Assembly: GCF_000350225.1 (NCBI RefSeq)
Contig: NW_005179050.1
Location: forward strand, 62,001-126,000
DNA: 64,000 bases
Source: Chondrus crispus
Lineage: Eukaryota > Rhodophyta > Florideophyceae > Gigartinales > Gigartinaceae
Direction of reading: 5' to 3'
Shown: in pieces, positions 10,928-22,980 of the stretch
How positions within the stretch are numbered: position 1 is the first letter of the stretch
Layout of the letters: every line of letters begins with the position of its first letter
The notes under the pieces: generated by a model
Told to the model about the DNA's origin: nothing
Databases searched by the model: none
Seen by the model: the letters and a program-made list of their open reading frames with translations, nothing else
Position numbers and translations under genes: made by a program

Positions 10928-12053
10928 TGTAGTGCAATGTGCCTGTCAGGCCAGAACCAGGGTCCAACGTTCCAGCGACAACACAACCAACAAACAACAA
11001 CCAACAAAAGTTGCCGAAGGCACAGCCCTACAAAGTGTCCGATTCTCCCTTTCCCTTAAAGTCGGTTTGTGGCCCACAGTAGCTCAAGTCCCTGATGGGG
11101 GGGCTAAAGGAAGAGGCCCGCCCCGGGACGAATGGTGGTATAGTCTTGTACAGGCAGCTGCTCGGCGAGTTCGGGGCGGTGATTAGGAAGCCGGGCCCGA
11201 TGGGTCGTAGAGCCAATGCTCGCGGAGCGCCTTTTACACCTTATACCCTTGATAAGGTCTTCGACAGGGGCGTCGCAACGCAGCCCGACGGGAATTAGCA
11301 AACGCGTAGCAGCGCTAAACCTCCGTACTGCCCGATGGCAAAGTACCGACACGGGAACGGTCGCAACCTGTATCCGATGGAACCAACACTGTCCTGTATA
11401 CACAACAGGACCTTCGAGGGAGACGTCGTCGCAACCGCCTCCGTCGGTGGACGTAAACAAGCAGCAGCGCTACACCCACCTGTCGCCCGATGGCCAAGAC
11501 ACTTACACCGGTCCGGTCGCAACCAAAACCGATGGCACCAACAACAAACAAAAGAACCAACACAAGAGCCCGATGACTCCAGTCGTCACAATGCAGATTG
11601 CAATCAGGCACTGTGGAACCAACACAAGATAAGGGAATAGAAATAGAGATAGAAATAGAAAAGGATAGGTGAAATAAAGGAAAAGGAAAGGGAACCCCCG
11701 AGCGCAAAGGATACCGTAATCTATGGTAAAAGGGAGCGTCTTGGGAAAGACGGACTTCGACCAAGGCGATATTCAACTCTGGCAACTCGGGTTACCTTTA
11801 CTGACTTGGTGGTCAGACGGCTAAGGTATATATCGCCCCGCCGGAGCCACTACAGTAGCTCACGGGGCTAGATCCTAGATGTAATCTAGTGCCAGCAAAA
11901 TTAATGCCAACTAATTAACTAAATAAAATAAAATAATTAAAAATTAAAACTGTGCAGTTATTCACACGTGTGTCCCCCAACCTGGACTACTTTTCATATC
12001 CAAATATTTTCCATTCTTTTCACCCCCCTGTTCATGTGCGTATTGCACTACAT
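10928..12053 (-). mobile_element. Gypsy-type LTR, copy 1 (solo or 3' LTR)
   Basis: The block runs TGTAGTGCAAT...ATTGCACTACA (TG...CA termini inside an 11 bp inverted repeat). Its reverse complement matches the element at 20662-21524 over most of its length, including GGGGGACACACGTGTG, the CGGCGGGGC promoter block with a TATATA box (11827-11833, minus sense) and GCCTTGGTCGAAGTCCGTCT. At 1,126 bp it is longer than the 863 bp second copy, partly because of an internal duplication of about 155 bp (about 11275-11585). A purine-rich GGAAGGGGGATA adjoins its 5' end on the minus strand (12054-12065), as a polypurine tract would next to a 3' LTR. No clear target duplication is visible. Confidence 0.65.
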
Positions 12054-12390
12054 ATCCCCCTTCCGAGCGCTCTTGTACGCCGTCATCTTATAATCTCCTC
12101 GCTGTTTCTCTCATAACCCTACACCGCCGCATCCGGTAAGCGGTAAAAGTGCAAGAGCAAGACGGGCCCCATGTTTTCCTTCATCCCCGAACCACTCGAG
12201 TGGTGGTACCAAACGCAAGCGCTACGGCGTGGGCTTTTGTTCCACTTCCCACGACCCTCTAAGTCTTCCTTCCATCCCGCGATTACCCCCTGATCCCCAA
12301 CATGCCGGCCCTGTTGGCCACATCGATTCCGATCCTAACGCTCCGTCCTCGCGTCGATACCCTGCTGCGTCGGAACTCCATGATAAGGCC

Positions 12391-14124
12391 ATGCGCCTTA
12401 GTCCGGAACTTTTTGCTTCCGCTAAATGGTTCTCAGTGATCGGTGTATGCGCCTTCGATGACATTGCTCACTTCTTCACCGATGGCGCCAGTATGCTTCC
12501 AGGACAAATCCCCCTTCAAGCTATTCGGTCTTACGATTGGTTGGCTCGCATCGCCATTCCTCCCTCCATTCTGTGTCACACTCCGCCTCGTGGTCGTGCG
12601 GTGTTATCGACCCGCTTCATGACCGCTGTGTGTGACAGGCTTGAGCTGCCATTGACGCAGGATCTCATCCCTGAGGAATTCGGTTGTGACACGTGGCAGT
12701 TTCGCACCGAGGGCGAGCGGTCTTACCTCGATAAAATGCTGGCCTGGACCTCCGATAACCCTCCTCGTGAAACGAACCGCCTTTGGTTCAACCAACGGAC
12801 CGTCTCGGGCGACGCTATGATGTGGACCAACGCCATAATTCCGGCTAATTTCCGACTTATCAAGCGGGGTACCATCCCCTTCTTCCAGCACACATTGCGC
12901 TTCGAACGCCGTATTCGGTCTGACACGGGTTATTTTGTGGCCTACCAGATGTTAGAGGCGCGCGAAATCTCGAGGTCCCATTACGCGAATCGTTATCAAC
13001 GTATTCCGTCGTGGTGGCGCCAATTTGAGGTCTGCCAAGGCTTTTGGGCTGAGCTCAGCCTTGTGTACACGTATTACAGAAGGTATTCACATGATCCTCG
13101 ACACGGCCTTTGGGTAGTCTTCCTCACAGAGTGGTGTATCAAAGTGGCAGTGACCTTCCTGTGGGAGACCTACGACTGCTGGAGGTTGTGGTACTTGCCT
13201 CCCCAGCTCATCAGCCTTATGCGACGCCTCGATTATTCGATTCCCCTGGGCGGTGCTGATGCCGGCACCGAACTGCATTCTCTCCTCGATAAAATAGAGG
13301 AGGTCGATTGGGACTTGATACGGCGTCAAAATTCCTCTCGTTCCTTCGTCCGGGAACCCCCCTCCTTCTCTCCTGGTCGTGCTCATCGTGGTGCGGGGCA
13401 CTACGCTTGGTTTAACCTCTGGACGGGATCGCAATGTTCTTGCGACGAGACGCGTCTGAGTCGGCAGTATGGGATTCAGACGCCCGTTCCGGTTGAATTG
13501 CCCGTTTTCCCTGCAGATCCCCGCGAGCGCGACCTCTGTCCCCGGGAGCCTTTGCGTTCTCGCTCTGTGTTACCGGTCTCACCGACTCCACTTCCTGTCG
13601 ATCCAGCCGGCCCCACTCTGCCCGTGAATGCTTCGATAAGGGCAACGAGAGCCCCTGAGTGTGAGGAGGTCAAATCCCCTTTGCGGTCTCATTCACCTCT
13701 AGTGGCCAGGTGTCAACCTCTATCAGAGACGAGAGAGGTCCCCTCGTCATCTAGCCGGACTGACAGTCTGTCCGTGCGCGCAGCCCCAAAAAGGAAGGGA
13801 ACATCTTCGTCCCTTACCCATTTGGCTCCTCCTGCACCGGCTTCCCCTGTGCACGTCCCAGCTCGTCCCCCTTCTCCTGCGGCTGTTCCAGTTGCCGCCC
13901 CCTTGTCACCAACCGCCGACGCAGTCCAATCGACCAGGGGAGGTTCGGCCTCCCCGTCCTCTCCAGATGTTATCAAAAAGAACAACGGCGCCGCCAGCGT
14001 CTATCGCACATTGCTCCGTGCTCACGGAATAAACGAGGGGGCTCTTCGAGGAGCGTCCCTTGTTGACCTGCGCTTACTGGCGCGTCTTGTCGCCTCACTT
14101 CCAAAGGAAAAAATCCTTGGATGA
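12391..14124 (+). CDS. Orphan protein with tryptophan-rich domain and disordered Pro/Ser tail
   Basis: I do not recognise this protein. The first in-frame ATG (12391) gives 577 residues. The frame is open back to the stop at 12091, so the N-terminus is uncertain; an ATG at 12171 in another frame could be an upstream exon or a shifted start. Residues 1 to about 345 are rich in Trp, Phe, Tyr and Arg and look folded. About 350-525 is Pro/Ser/Ala-rich and probably disordered. The last 45 residues form a compact helical-looking module (NGAASVYRTLLRAHGINEGA onward). It has no nucleic-acid-binding knuckle or catalytic motif. It could be a host gene, or a gag-like protein of a non-autonomous element, since it lies between LTR copies. 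An AATAAA follows 110 bp after the stop. Confidence 0.55.
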   Translation: MRLSPELFASAKWFSVIGVCAFDDIAHFFTDGASMLPGQIPLQAIRSYDWLARIAIPPSILCHTPPRGRAVLSTRFMTAVCDRLELPLTQDLIPEEFGCDTWQFRTEGERSYLDKMLAWTSDNPPRETNRLWFNQRTVSGDAMMWTNAIIPANFRLIKRGTIPFFQHTLRFERRIRSDTGYFVAYQMLEAREISRSHYANRYQRIPSWWRQFEVCQGFWAELSLVYTYYRRYSHDPRHGLWVVFLTEWCIKVAVTFLWETYDCWRLWYLPPQLISLMRRLDYSIPLGGADAGTELHSLLDKIEEVDWDLIRRQNSSRSFVREPPSFSPGRAHRGAGHYAWFNLWTGSQCSCDETRLSRQYGIQTPVPVELPVFPADPRERDLCPREPLRSRSVLPVSPTPLPVDPAGPTLPVNASIRATRAPECEEVKSPLRSHSPLVARCQPLSETREVPSSSSRTDSLSVRAAPKRKGTSSSLTHLAPPAPASPVHVPARPPSPAAVPVAAPLSPTADAVQSTRGGSASPSSPDVIKKNNGAASVYRTLLRAHGINEGALRGASLVDLRLLARLVASLPKEKILG

Positions 14125-14233
14125 ATTGTCCCATTGACCCATTGCCGATGGTAGCGTCCTGCCGATCCATGTTCGGATCATTGTCCTCTGAGAGTGTCGT
14201 CTCATCGTCGACACTTCCCTTCGTTCCACCGAA

Positions 14234-14239
14234 AATAAA
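14234..14239 (+). terminator. Polyadenylation signal AATAAA
   Basis: AATAAA lies 110 bp downstream of the stop of the orphan ORF, on the same strand, in a T/C-rich flank. Confidence 0.4.
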
Positions 14240-17200
14240 TTGCATTTCCGTCTCCTATAAACTTCCTCCTCTTTTTCATACGCACCGTCGCCGCGGTCGC
14301 ATCTTCTTCTCTCCACTTTCCTTCTCTTTTCCTCGTTACTGTTTCCCTTCTCTTATCCACTTTCCGTGCACCCCTGCGTTCTTTCCTAACAAATCATCCC
14401 TCGATGTCAAATTTTCCTTCTTGCTCATAGCTACAGTAGTTTTCTCATCGCCCAAAAAACCCAGGAAGAATGCAGTGCCTTTTTGCGTTCCACACACAAA
14501 GCCTTGCGTAGTTCTCCCTTAAATCAAAATTTTAGGGCTCTGACGATCATTTTCTCTGATGGGGTGCGCTCATCGTGAATGTAGTCGCCAACTCTGTGGC
14601 GTTCGGGGTCGTCCCTTCCCGATCTTGCCCTTTTGATGGGGTGCCACTTTGGCCACGTAGGCTTCTCAAGCCTATCAACTAGCCTAGCTCGTTTGTGGCG
14701 GAGATGCCGTCGGCATGTCTCCCACGTCCTAGCTGGCAAACTCTGCTCGTCAAAGAGCGCTTCAGCTCCTGTCAATAAAAAGGGTCATTCTGCTTCACCC
14801 CTCTTTTTTGTGCCTCATTTTCCTACTAAGTAAGGAAGTCTTCCCGTCTCCATCAACCTCCTTTTCCCTACAAACAGGCCTTGATGTTTGTGAAGATGGG
14901 AATTTAATTTTCCCTCACCTCGCCTCATCCTCCAGCGCACCGTCTCTTCGCCTACTCTCCTTTCCTCTTTGTCCTGCCGTTTTTTCATCTCAGCAAGTGA
15001 TTCGATCCGTTGAGCTTGATCTTGGCCGTCCTGCTTGCATCCCTGTTTCTGTACGGATCGAAGTGGGTGTGAAGTTCCTGGTCCTCAGGGCTTCGCGCCA
15101 CTATCAATTTGTCCAAACGAGAGGTACTCTCAGTAACTGCGCATAGTCTCTCAGACGTCATCACCGACGTTCGTCGCGTTTTGTGATCCAGAGGATCAAC
15201 TCTCATCGTCATGCATCCCTTTTGTCCGTTGGGATCGTTTCTCTCGTACGTCAACACTCGGCCTGGAGACTTCAGGCTACACACCAAGCTGCATTACATT
15301 CTCCTCCTTCGACGACGATCAGACCCTGTTCACCTCGTGAGAGATTATTTCTCACAACGAGCTCCGGTTGACGTCATGTGGGTGCTCACATCGGACGCTT
15401 TCGTCATGTGATGACCGTGAGCCGATCCTAATCGAAACGTATGCCTCTCAAAACCACTAGCTCTTGGTACACGTGGACACGATAACCGCATCTGTAGCCG
15501 GGGCGCGAACCGTTAACTGTCTACCAAGGACTTCTCCGAACCTCTCAAGTCCTCGTCACGCATCGCATCGTCTTACGGCTGGCACCAACCACGCTCTTCA
15601 ATTTCGTCGCCGATTGGCGCTTTCGGACGAGCCCGTTCCTTCACCAAAGTTATTCTCAATACCCTTTTGTCTCCAGCTGTCCGGCTGATCTCGTACCGTC
15701 TGACAAGAAATCTCTTTCACGCATTCCGCGGCGCTTTCCTGATGCTGTGCAGCCTTCCTCACTGACACTTCGACTACCTCCCGGGTGTTAAAAAGTGAAC
15801 TACCCATCTCAATCACCCGTTCCCCGTTCGACAACACACGGCAAACATTCTGGAGAAAGTACCGATTCGTTGCGTAGTCGGCGTCAGCGCTTGGATCTTC
15901 CACCCTTGACTCCTCCTCTTCTTCACAGTGCACGCGTCCCGAAATCCTCCTTTTCATGTAGCGTACACCTTGAAATCCTCCTCCTGAAGTAACACTGTCT
16001 TTTCATCCTCTTCTTTAGTGCTCTCATTTTCGCCCTCACCTATGCGGCACATGTCTCATTTTTTCATCTCTTATTCTCCCCTGCTCTTCTCCCTCTTGTT
16101 AGTCGATCCACGCACCGACCTCTGCCATTTCCTTCAACGGTTTTCCTCCCCATATCACAACGCTTCCCGTTTGTTCAGGGATACGGATAAACTTTCGAAT
16201 CTCCACTTTTTGTGGCTTGTTGGCGTACGGAACAGCGCGTGCGATGATACCATCATAATCGTAAGATCGTGACTCTTGCTGGTCTGCGCCGCGTCATGCC
16301 TCTCCATCGTGAGTTACCGGCTAGTAAGAGTCTGTGCGGCGGCACGCGTTCTCTAGGTCACAAAACGAAAAAAGACAAACAGAAATAAAGAAAGGAAAAC
16401 AAGCAGTAGTTGATCGTCGGTGATCAGTGAGTGTGTGTGGCGCGCGCGTTAGAAAAACTACGCGAGGGTCAGAGTTCATCGGAACCGAGAGGCTTATCGA
16501 TATCTTCAGTTAAGCTGTGCTTCTTCGATTCGCCGTATCATTGCAGACAGTAGGGTCTCTCTGCCCTCGCTTGTGAATACAGCCGACGACTGACGTCGCT
16601 TCCTTTTTCGACATCCCACACGGGACGAGCACGCTCCACTTTCCTGCTGGTATCTTCGCGTGGCGGGGAGGTACGGACTTGTACGCGCTGTTTGCATCTC
16701 TCTATTTTTGTCTAAGTACCCGGCGCCTCGTGCGCTTCATCCGACATGCCTTCCTAAATTTTGCTTCAAAATTCCCGATGTGGTTCTGTGTTCTACTTGG
16801 GCATCGCGACACTTGTCGATCTGCACGGGGGGGTGTTGTGGTGTACTCGGGGGTGTCTGGAAGTAACACCCCCTCGAATTAAACTCCGGGATGTCCCGCG
16901 GCTGACGCGATGGGCCATCCAACGACAACTGCCTGCCCTTTGGACTCTCCTCTGGCATCGTGGTGCATCTCTTCATCCTCAAGAGATACGCCTCCCACGC
17001 CTCCGACACTCGTTCCTGCCAATACCTCAGCCTCGTCGCACATCTCATCATCCACTTTGTCCTGCTTCGCCTTGCCTGCATGCGCATGCACATCAGCTAC
17101 ATCCTTTGGACACATTCTCTCTCGACTCGAAGGTAACCCACTCGTCCGTCTGACGCACCCCCGTGTCCACCGTGGAGGACAGTAGTCTGCTCCTCCTTTC

Positions 17201-18295
17201 TCTGTTGCCCCCGACAGTATCAGCGAGAATAGCCAACTTGCGCAGGATATTCGGGTGTATAGCATTCGCGACCGACACAACCTAATCGGTAGGCCTACAC
17301 ACGCGACTGCAGAACCACGCTTGTTCCTTCACTTACCCCCTTTCAAATGGGTTCTGCTCTCCCATTTATGCCGCCGTCTGGTTGCCACCAGACACTTCCT
17401 CCATCACACACAGTCCTTCAACCAGCCGTCGGCCATTTCGGCCCTTCCCCAACGACACGAAGTACGCCCCTCCGGGAAGCTCTGCTTTAATCTCATGGTC
17501 GTGCACGGTCACTCGTAGAGCACACGTCTTCCGGACTCCGTCCCTTCTCACGACGTTCGCTACGTATATATATATACTTTTTCTAATCTAACTAATGTCA
17601 CCTGGTTTACCATCAAGGTCATGCATCCATTTTTCTTTTCTCTTCTTGTAAGTGGACGACTTGTTTCACCTCCCTCATTCTCTTAGGTGCCCCCGACGTT
17701 GCCCGGGGCTGTGTCTTCGACATCAAAAAAACAACAAAACGGAAGGGAAGAAAAGGAAAAGAAAAGAAAACAGAGGTCTTCGTTATGACCCGGTGAGTAT
17801 CCCGTGACGCGGGCGTCGGCCGTAATCTTGTCAAAGGCGGAATTCATCTCGAAGATTATCGCCTCTTCAATGTCCTCCTTGAATTCCTCATAGACTTGCT
17901 GACCGACCTCCGCGGTGCGGGGTCGTGTCCCCAACGTCTCAAAAGTAAAATAAAATAGAACAACACAAAAGCAATCACAAATAAAACAAAAACGAGACCG
18001 AACAGTTATGAAGGTAAGAGTGAAAAAGGTGGATTATCCAGTCCATGTCCCCGTTCTTCCAGCGTTCTTTCTTCGCTTGGCACCTCGTTACGCGACTTCC
18101 AACCTGAGTATCTCATCACGACGCTCATCCTACTCGTGCGCGCGCTGCTTCTACTTGCGGGTGGCTGTCTGAAGGCCGTTCACCTGGTTTGTTCCATCTT
18201 ATCGTTCCCCTTTTCCCTTTTGACCCTCAGGTCGGCTCTCTCTTCCCAGTGCAGATTACCGCACGGACACTCACATGTGAAATTCTTGGTTACCA
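14240..18295 (-). other. Region of decayed coding fragments, minus strand
   Basis: Several short minus-strand frames have protein-like composition but cannot be joined: about 14985-15260, 15598-15910, 16879-17100, 17093-17278, 17366-17551 and 17770-17934 (with QQVYEEFKEDIEEAIIFEMN). They are separated by C/T-rich stretches (purine-rich on the minus strand). They may be exons of an unrecognised gene or debris of a retroelement 3' of the gypsy pol remnant. A (TA)n run lies near 17564-17575. No function is assigned. Confidence 0.3.
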
Positions 18296-20661
18296 CTATC
18301 CTGATTGCGCTTGCACGACCTGCGCGGGCAAGGATAATCTTTTCCGTCGGAAATACATGACGGCCGCGCTGCGGGGCAATTGCTCAATGGGTTCCCACGT
18401 TGCGTCCTTGAGGGTATACCCATACCATCTCACTTTGAGAATTAATTTCTCCCCGTCGTAGCCGTGGTCCACGATCTTGTCGATCACATACTCCTGACTC
18501 CCGGCTCCTTCTTCCTGCGTGTCCAACTGTCCGTCCCCCTTCCGAAGAGCCAGCGACTCATCCTCATCCTGCTCGTTCGAACCTCCCATCTCTTGTAGAT
18601 CGCGCGGGGTGCCCGTAGCTTCCTGATTTATCAACGCTCCGTCATCTATCCTATCCCTCGCTTGCGCGGCGGGTTCTTCTCGTTCCCTTTCTTGGTTGAG
18701 GAATTGTAGCGCTTGTCGTAGCCGGACTATCTGCGTGTAGTCCATGGGACTAGGGGCTAATTGGACTCCATCTCGCGACACGCGCTCGTCTTGGTCGCCG
18801 ATGGCGATGACGACCGTATTCTCAGTTGAATCCTTCACATGATACGGACCCGTAGCCACTTGTGCCAACTTCTGTTTCGGCTCGGTGGCCGTGCCTTGCT
18901 CTTTCCGAAAAAATACGTATGATCCTGAAGGGATGTCATACTTCGGCTTTCAGAGCCTTGCGTCGAAATTTCGCTTGTAGCGCGCTTGTTCTTTCCGCAA
19001 GCTCTTACCAGCGCCTTTCATCAGGCTTTCCAACCACGACTGCCATTTCAGGTAGTACGCTCGATTCGACCTAAATCCTTCCAAACTTGGCTGTGCTTGT
19101 AACGCAATGCTTCTCGGCGCCCGAGCTAACACCAGCTCGAAGGGCGCAATGTTCGTAGTTTGATGAACTTGCGTGTTATATGCGAAAGTCACGGCGTCGC
19201 TAAATAGGCCCCAGTCCTTGCGGTTCTCTCCAACATATTTTCGCAACGCCGAAGTCAGCGTGCAGTTAAGCCTCTCAACTTGGCCGTTGGCTTGCGGGTG
19301 GTACGTAGTCGTGAACACATTGCGTATGCCCAGAATTCGACAGACGTTCTGAAAGAACCGGGCCGTGAATTGTGTTCCATTGTCGGACAGCAGCTTGACC
19401 GGCGGTCCGTACACGAATACCCAATGGTGAACGAAGGCTTGTGCGATGTGCGCAGCTGATATCTTCTTCGACGGTACGGTTCGTACCAGTTTCGAGTATC
19501 GATCGCTGATCACGAGGATATACCGATTTCCTCGTTTAGTTGTAATTAGCTTGCCGAGGATGTCGATGGCGACAAAATCCAGCGGAGCTTTGGGCGTGAA
19601 CAGCTTCATTTCCTTCGTGTTTCTTCTGAACTTCACCCTTTCCTGCACGCATGCCGCGCAATTCTTCGCGACTGCGTAGCAGTCTAGGGCCATCGTAGGC
19701 CAGTAGAAATATCTTCTCAATGTCTTGTAAAGTTTCCTGCCCCCCGGGTGGCCTGCCAATTTTGTAGTGGCTCAACCCTAGGACGTGGTCCCTTAACGAT
19801 TGTGGTATCACCACTTGTACAAACTCCGCCGCGGTACGGCATAGAGTTCCTTCGAGTTCCTCAGTCTCCATGCTGAACGTTCTCACCTTTCCGGCGTCCA
19901 TTTCTTCCTTGATGCGGTTGCAGAAGGGGTGGCGGCTTGCTCGCGTATGAGCTCCTCCGCAGTGACAGCTTGGAATTGATCGAGGCGATCAGGGGCGGTC
20001 CCCCCCTCAAGAGCAAGGATGTCGTCTAATGCGTCAAAACTGTCCTCGTCCTCCACTGTACCCTTGGCCGGTTCGGCCATAAAGCATGGGATTTCGTCGT
20101 CGATTTCGTCGACGGTTTCTCCTGCGGTCCGTAATCTTGACAGGGCATCAGCTTGAATATTCGCCTTGACCTTTTTGTACTTGATTCCGAACTCAAATTC
20201 CGAGAGGCGTAGCCTCCATCGGATTAATCTCCCGCTGGGGTCGGTTACGTTCATCAACCACCTCAATGAGGCATGGTCGGTATGCACAATGAAGTGCTCG
20301 CCATATAGATATGGTCTTAAAGTCTGTACGGCCGAAATTACCGCTAGACATTCTTTTTCTGATATAGAATAGTTTCTCTCGGCTGCGGCTAACATCTTGA
20401 AAAGAACCCGATGGGTTTACGTTGCGCATCCAGATGTGTCTGAAATAATGCAGCGCCGATTTGGTAGTGGCTTGCATCCGTATCTACCGAGTAAGGTAGG
20501 TCCTTCTTCGGCAGCGCCAACACCGGCGGTGGCAAGATGGCGTCCTTGAGCTTGTGAAAAGCTTTCTTGCACGGTTCTTCGAATCCTTCCAACTGGACCG
20601 GTTGTCCCTTCTTCAATAGTTGATTGAGCGAACGCGCGATTTTCGCGTAATGTGCGACAAA
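18296..20661 (-). pseudogene. Ty3/gypsy chromovirus pol remnant: RNase H, integrase, chromodomain
   Basis: Domains run from high to low coordinates. RNase H comes first, with SVDTDASHYQIGAAL, ERNYSISEKECLAV and VHTDHASLRWL. Integrase follows, with an HHCC zinc region ending KNCAACVQER, then VAIDIL, LLSDNGTQFTARFF and YHPQANGQVERLN, giving the D, D-35-E pattern. A chromodomain ends it (VRWYGYTLKDATWEPIEQL), which targets chromovirus integration to chromatin. The copy is dead: frameshifts lie near 20395, 19900 and 19755, and an in-frame TGA lies at 18950-18952. It is cut at 20661/20662 by the inserted LTR, which removed protease and most of RT. A purine-rich run follows the chromodomain stop (minus sense, about 18200-18230) and may be its polypurine tract. 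Confidence 0.88.
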
Positions 20662-21524
20662 TGTAGTGCAATACCCGTCTCGGGTAGGGGGGCTTAAAGA
20701 AAGTGAAAAAGGAAAAAAATTGGATACTGTAGTCTGGGTTTGGGGGACACACGTGTGCGACGAAACGCAAGATTATTTTAATTATTTAATTTAGTTACTA
20801 ATTAGATCTAGAATCTAGAGCCGGGAGCTACTGTACTCGCCCCGGCGGGGCTCTATATGACTTACCCCTTTGACCGAACAAGTCAATAAACCAACCCGAG
20901 TTGCCGGAGTTGAATGGCGCCTTGGTCGAAGTCCGTCTCTACCAAGACACTCCCTTTTACCTAAGCCTACGTCATCCTCTATTGTTAGGGGGTTCCCTTT
21001 TCTTTTTCCTTTATTTCCTTATCCTTTTCTATCTTTAATTCTACCTATTTTTCCCTTATTTTGTGTTGGCGCCATCGGCCTCGGTTGCGACCGAACCGGT
21101 GTAGGTGTTTCGAGCCATCGGGCGGCACAGTTGACGTAGCGCTGCTACTTTCATTTCATCCCGTCGGGCTGCGTTGCGACGCCCCCGTCGAAGGCCTTTT
21201 CGCGTCACAAGGCGTCGAAGAAGCTCAACGAGCATTGGCCTTACAACCCAGTGGAACCGGGGTACCTAAATACGCGCCCCACCCCACACTCGTCGAGCAG
21301 TTCTCTTCGCAAGTCTCTACCACGCCGATCCCGGGAGGGCTATTTCTCTGTGTCCCCCTGTCAGGGATCTGAGCTACTACGAGTCGCAAGTTCGATTAAA
21401 CAGAGAAGGGAGAGTCGGACACTCCGTAGCCCTGTGCCATCGGCAGTTCTTCTTTTTGCTGCAGTTGTTGTTTTTGCTGGACCATTAGACCGCGGTCTCT
21501 GCCTGACAGGCGCATTGCACTACA
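20662..21524 (+). mobile_element. Gypsy-type LTR, copy 2 (5' LTR)
   Basis: 863 bp, TGTAGTGCAATACCC...GGCGCATTGCACTACA, homologous to 10928-12053 in opposite orientation. It has a CACGTG box near 20752, a TATATGA box at 20854-20860 after a GC-rich CCCCGGCGGGG block, and an AATAAA near 20885. AAA flanks both ends, a possible short target duplication. The junction at 20662 splits the minus-strand gypsy pol frame, so this element inserted into that older copy. Confidence 0.7.
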
Positions 21525-21528
21525 AAAG

Positions 21529-21544
21529 TGGTCTCCCAACCTAG
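21529..21544 (+). other. Candidate tRNA primer-binding site
   Basis: TGGTCTCCCAACC starts four bases after the LTR end. TGG is the complement of a tRNA CCA end, and its position fits a reverse-transcription primer site. The tRNA identity was not determined. Confidence 0.4.
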
Positions 21545-21602
21545 AATTGCGTACAGGAGACCCGACCTAGAAACTGCTTAGGTTCTTTTTTGGAAACGAA
21601 CC

Positions 21603-22070
21603 ATGTCAACAAGCGCACCCGGGGACGTCGGTTCCGGGGCGAGCAGAATCGGATCGGCAAGGGTGTCGAGGATCCCGCGAGGTCCTCGCACCTGAAGCCA
21701 AGCCAATACGGCCACGGATCCCGAAGGTCAAGAATCCCCGACGGGGATTGGAGCCGACAAGGATAACCTATCCTACAGGTTCGAGAAGATGGGCGAGGAA
21801 ATTCGCCAAGAGATGACGAAAAATCTCGAGGCTGAATTAGCCCTCGTCCGGAAGCAACTGGAGTTGCAAGCATCCGAGTTCCACACCGTTTTAGGAGAGC
21901 TATCGGCTGGAGTGGATCTCGTCGAGAAGGAGCGAGGTGATGCAACCGACGGTCTGGAGCCGGAGGTCCTAGCTTCGTTGAAAATCTCAGTCAAGGACGC
22001 AAGGCGCGACGCGAATCAAGCTTTGGAGTCCTTAGGTAAATTTAGAAGCAGTATCGACGACAAGTTTCGT
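21603..22070 (+). pseudogene. gag N-terminal fragment
   Basis: An ATG at 21603 follows the LTR and the primer-site candidate. The frame has one in-frame TGA near 21693 and continues through 21789 with a charged, coiled-coil-like stretch (EEIRQEMTKNLEAELALV). It gives way near 22030-22070 to minus-strand gag sequence, so the rest was lost at a rearrangement junction. Reading it as gag rests on position, not motif. Confidence 0.4.
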
Positions 22071-22856
22071 GGGCGACTGCGCCGTGTCGTTCTTATGATT
22101 ACCTCCTCTGCTCTTCTTGCCAACCTTGGTATTGTCACGCTTGTTGGACTTCTTGGGCCCATTGTCAACCAGCTGGAAAGCCTCGGACACGCGGATTGCG
22201 TGTGACATAAACTTTCGAAAGTCTTTCCTGTACTCGTTGTACGCGAATTCCAGGTCCGACTTGAGACGGTCTCGAAGGGACCTTGGCTTGACTGCTGAAA
22301 GTACGTGCAAAACTGCAACCTTTTGATTTGACTTGAGAAGCCAGGCAAGACCGTTTCGATTCAGTAAAGCATGATAAGCCACAAACAGTGACTCCATGCG
22401 GGACTTGGCGTTTTTATCGGCCATGTCCATCTTGAGCTCACACGTAACAAGTTCATCAAGTGTGAATAAGTTGAATGACTCCCTAGACTCTTCCGCTTTT
22501 CCTTCGAAGTACTGACGGAGAACCGTATCGGTAAGGTCGTCGTAGTGTCCTGCGTCTTGAATCGGGCCTAGCGCGAAGGCTGACTCCAAGTACTCCGGGT
22601 CAGCACAGAACTTTAGGTTGACCGGTCGGGTAACTTCTGTTGTTATCGCACCGGAAGCGGTTAGCTGCTGAGCCCGGGCGATGACTTCCTTGCTATACTG
22701 GTCGTACAGTCGAAGGAATACGCGAATCGACTCCGCGTCGGTGCGGAGAAGGCGTGGATGACTGACTGATGCAGTAACGAAAGACGCCCCATGCGTCTGA
22801 GGGGACGGTACGCGTGATCTGGCTTCTGAAGATCTAGTTATTGTTCTACCGTCCAC
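22032..22856 (-). pseudogene. Retrotransposon gag-like protein, 3' truncated
   Basis: 274 residues from the ATG at 22856. The central part (VRVFLRLYDQYSKEV-type start, RPVNLKFCADPEYLESAFAL, NAKSRMESLF, a short helix-rich tail and a Lys-rich region) resembles capsid-like gag proteins of retroelements known from protists and oomycetes. The Lys/Gly-rich end (KKSNKRDNTKVGKKSRGG) would bind RNA. No CCHC knuckle, protease or RT follows, because the frame runs into opposite-strand sequence near 22030. A leader of three 51 bp hairpin repeats lies upstream at 22981-23130. Confidence 0.55.
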
Positions 22857-22980
22857 GTTTGACCGAAAGGGTTGAAAGCTTTCTCGTGAAACAACGTAAC
22901 GTAATGTCAGTGATCACTGTGACAGTGTTTTCTTTGAGAATAAAGGTTCGGCACCTGTTCGATCCCTTTTTGAAAGAGAG

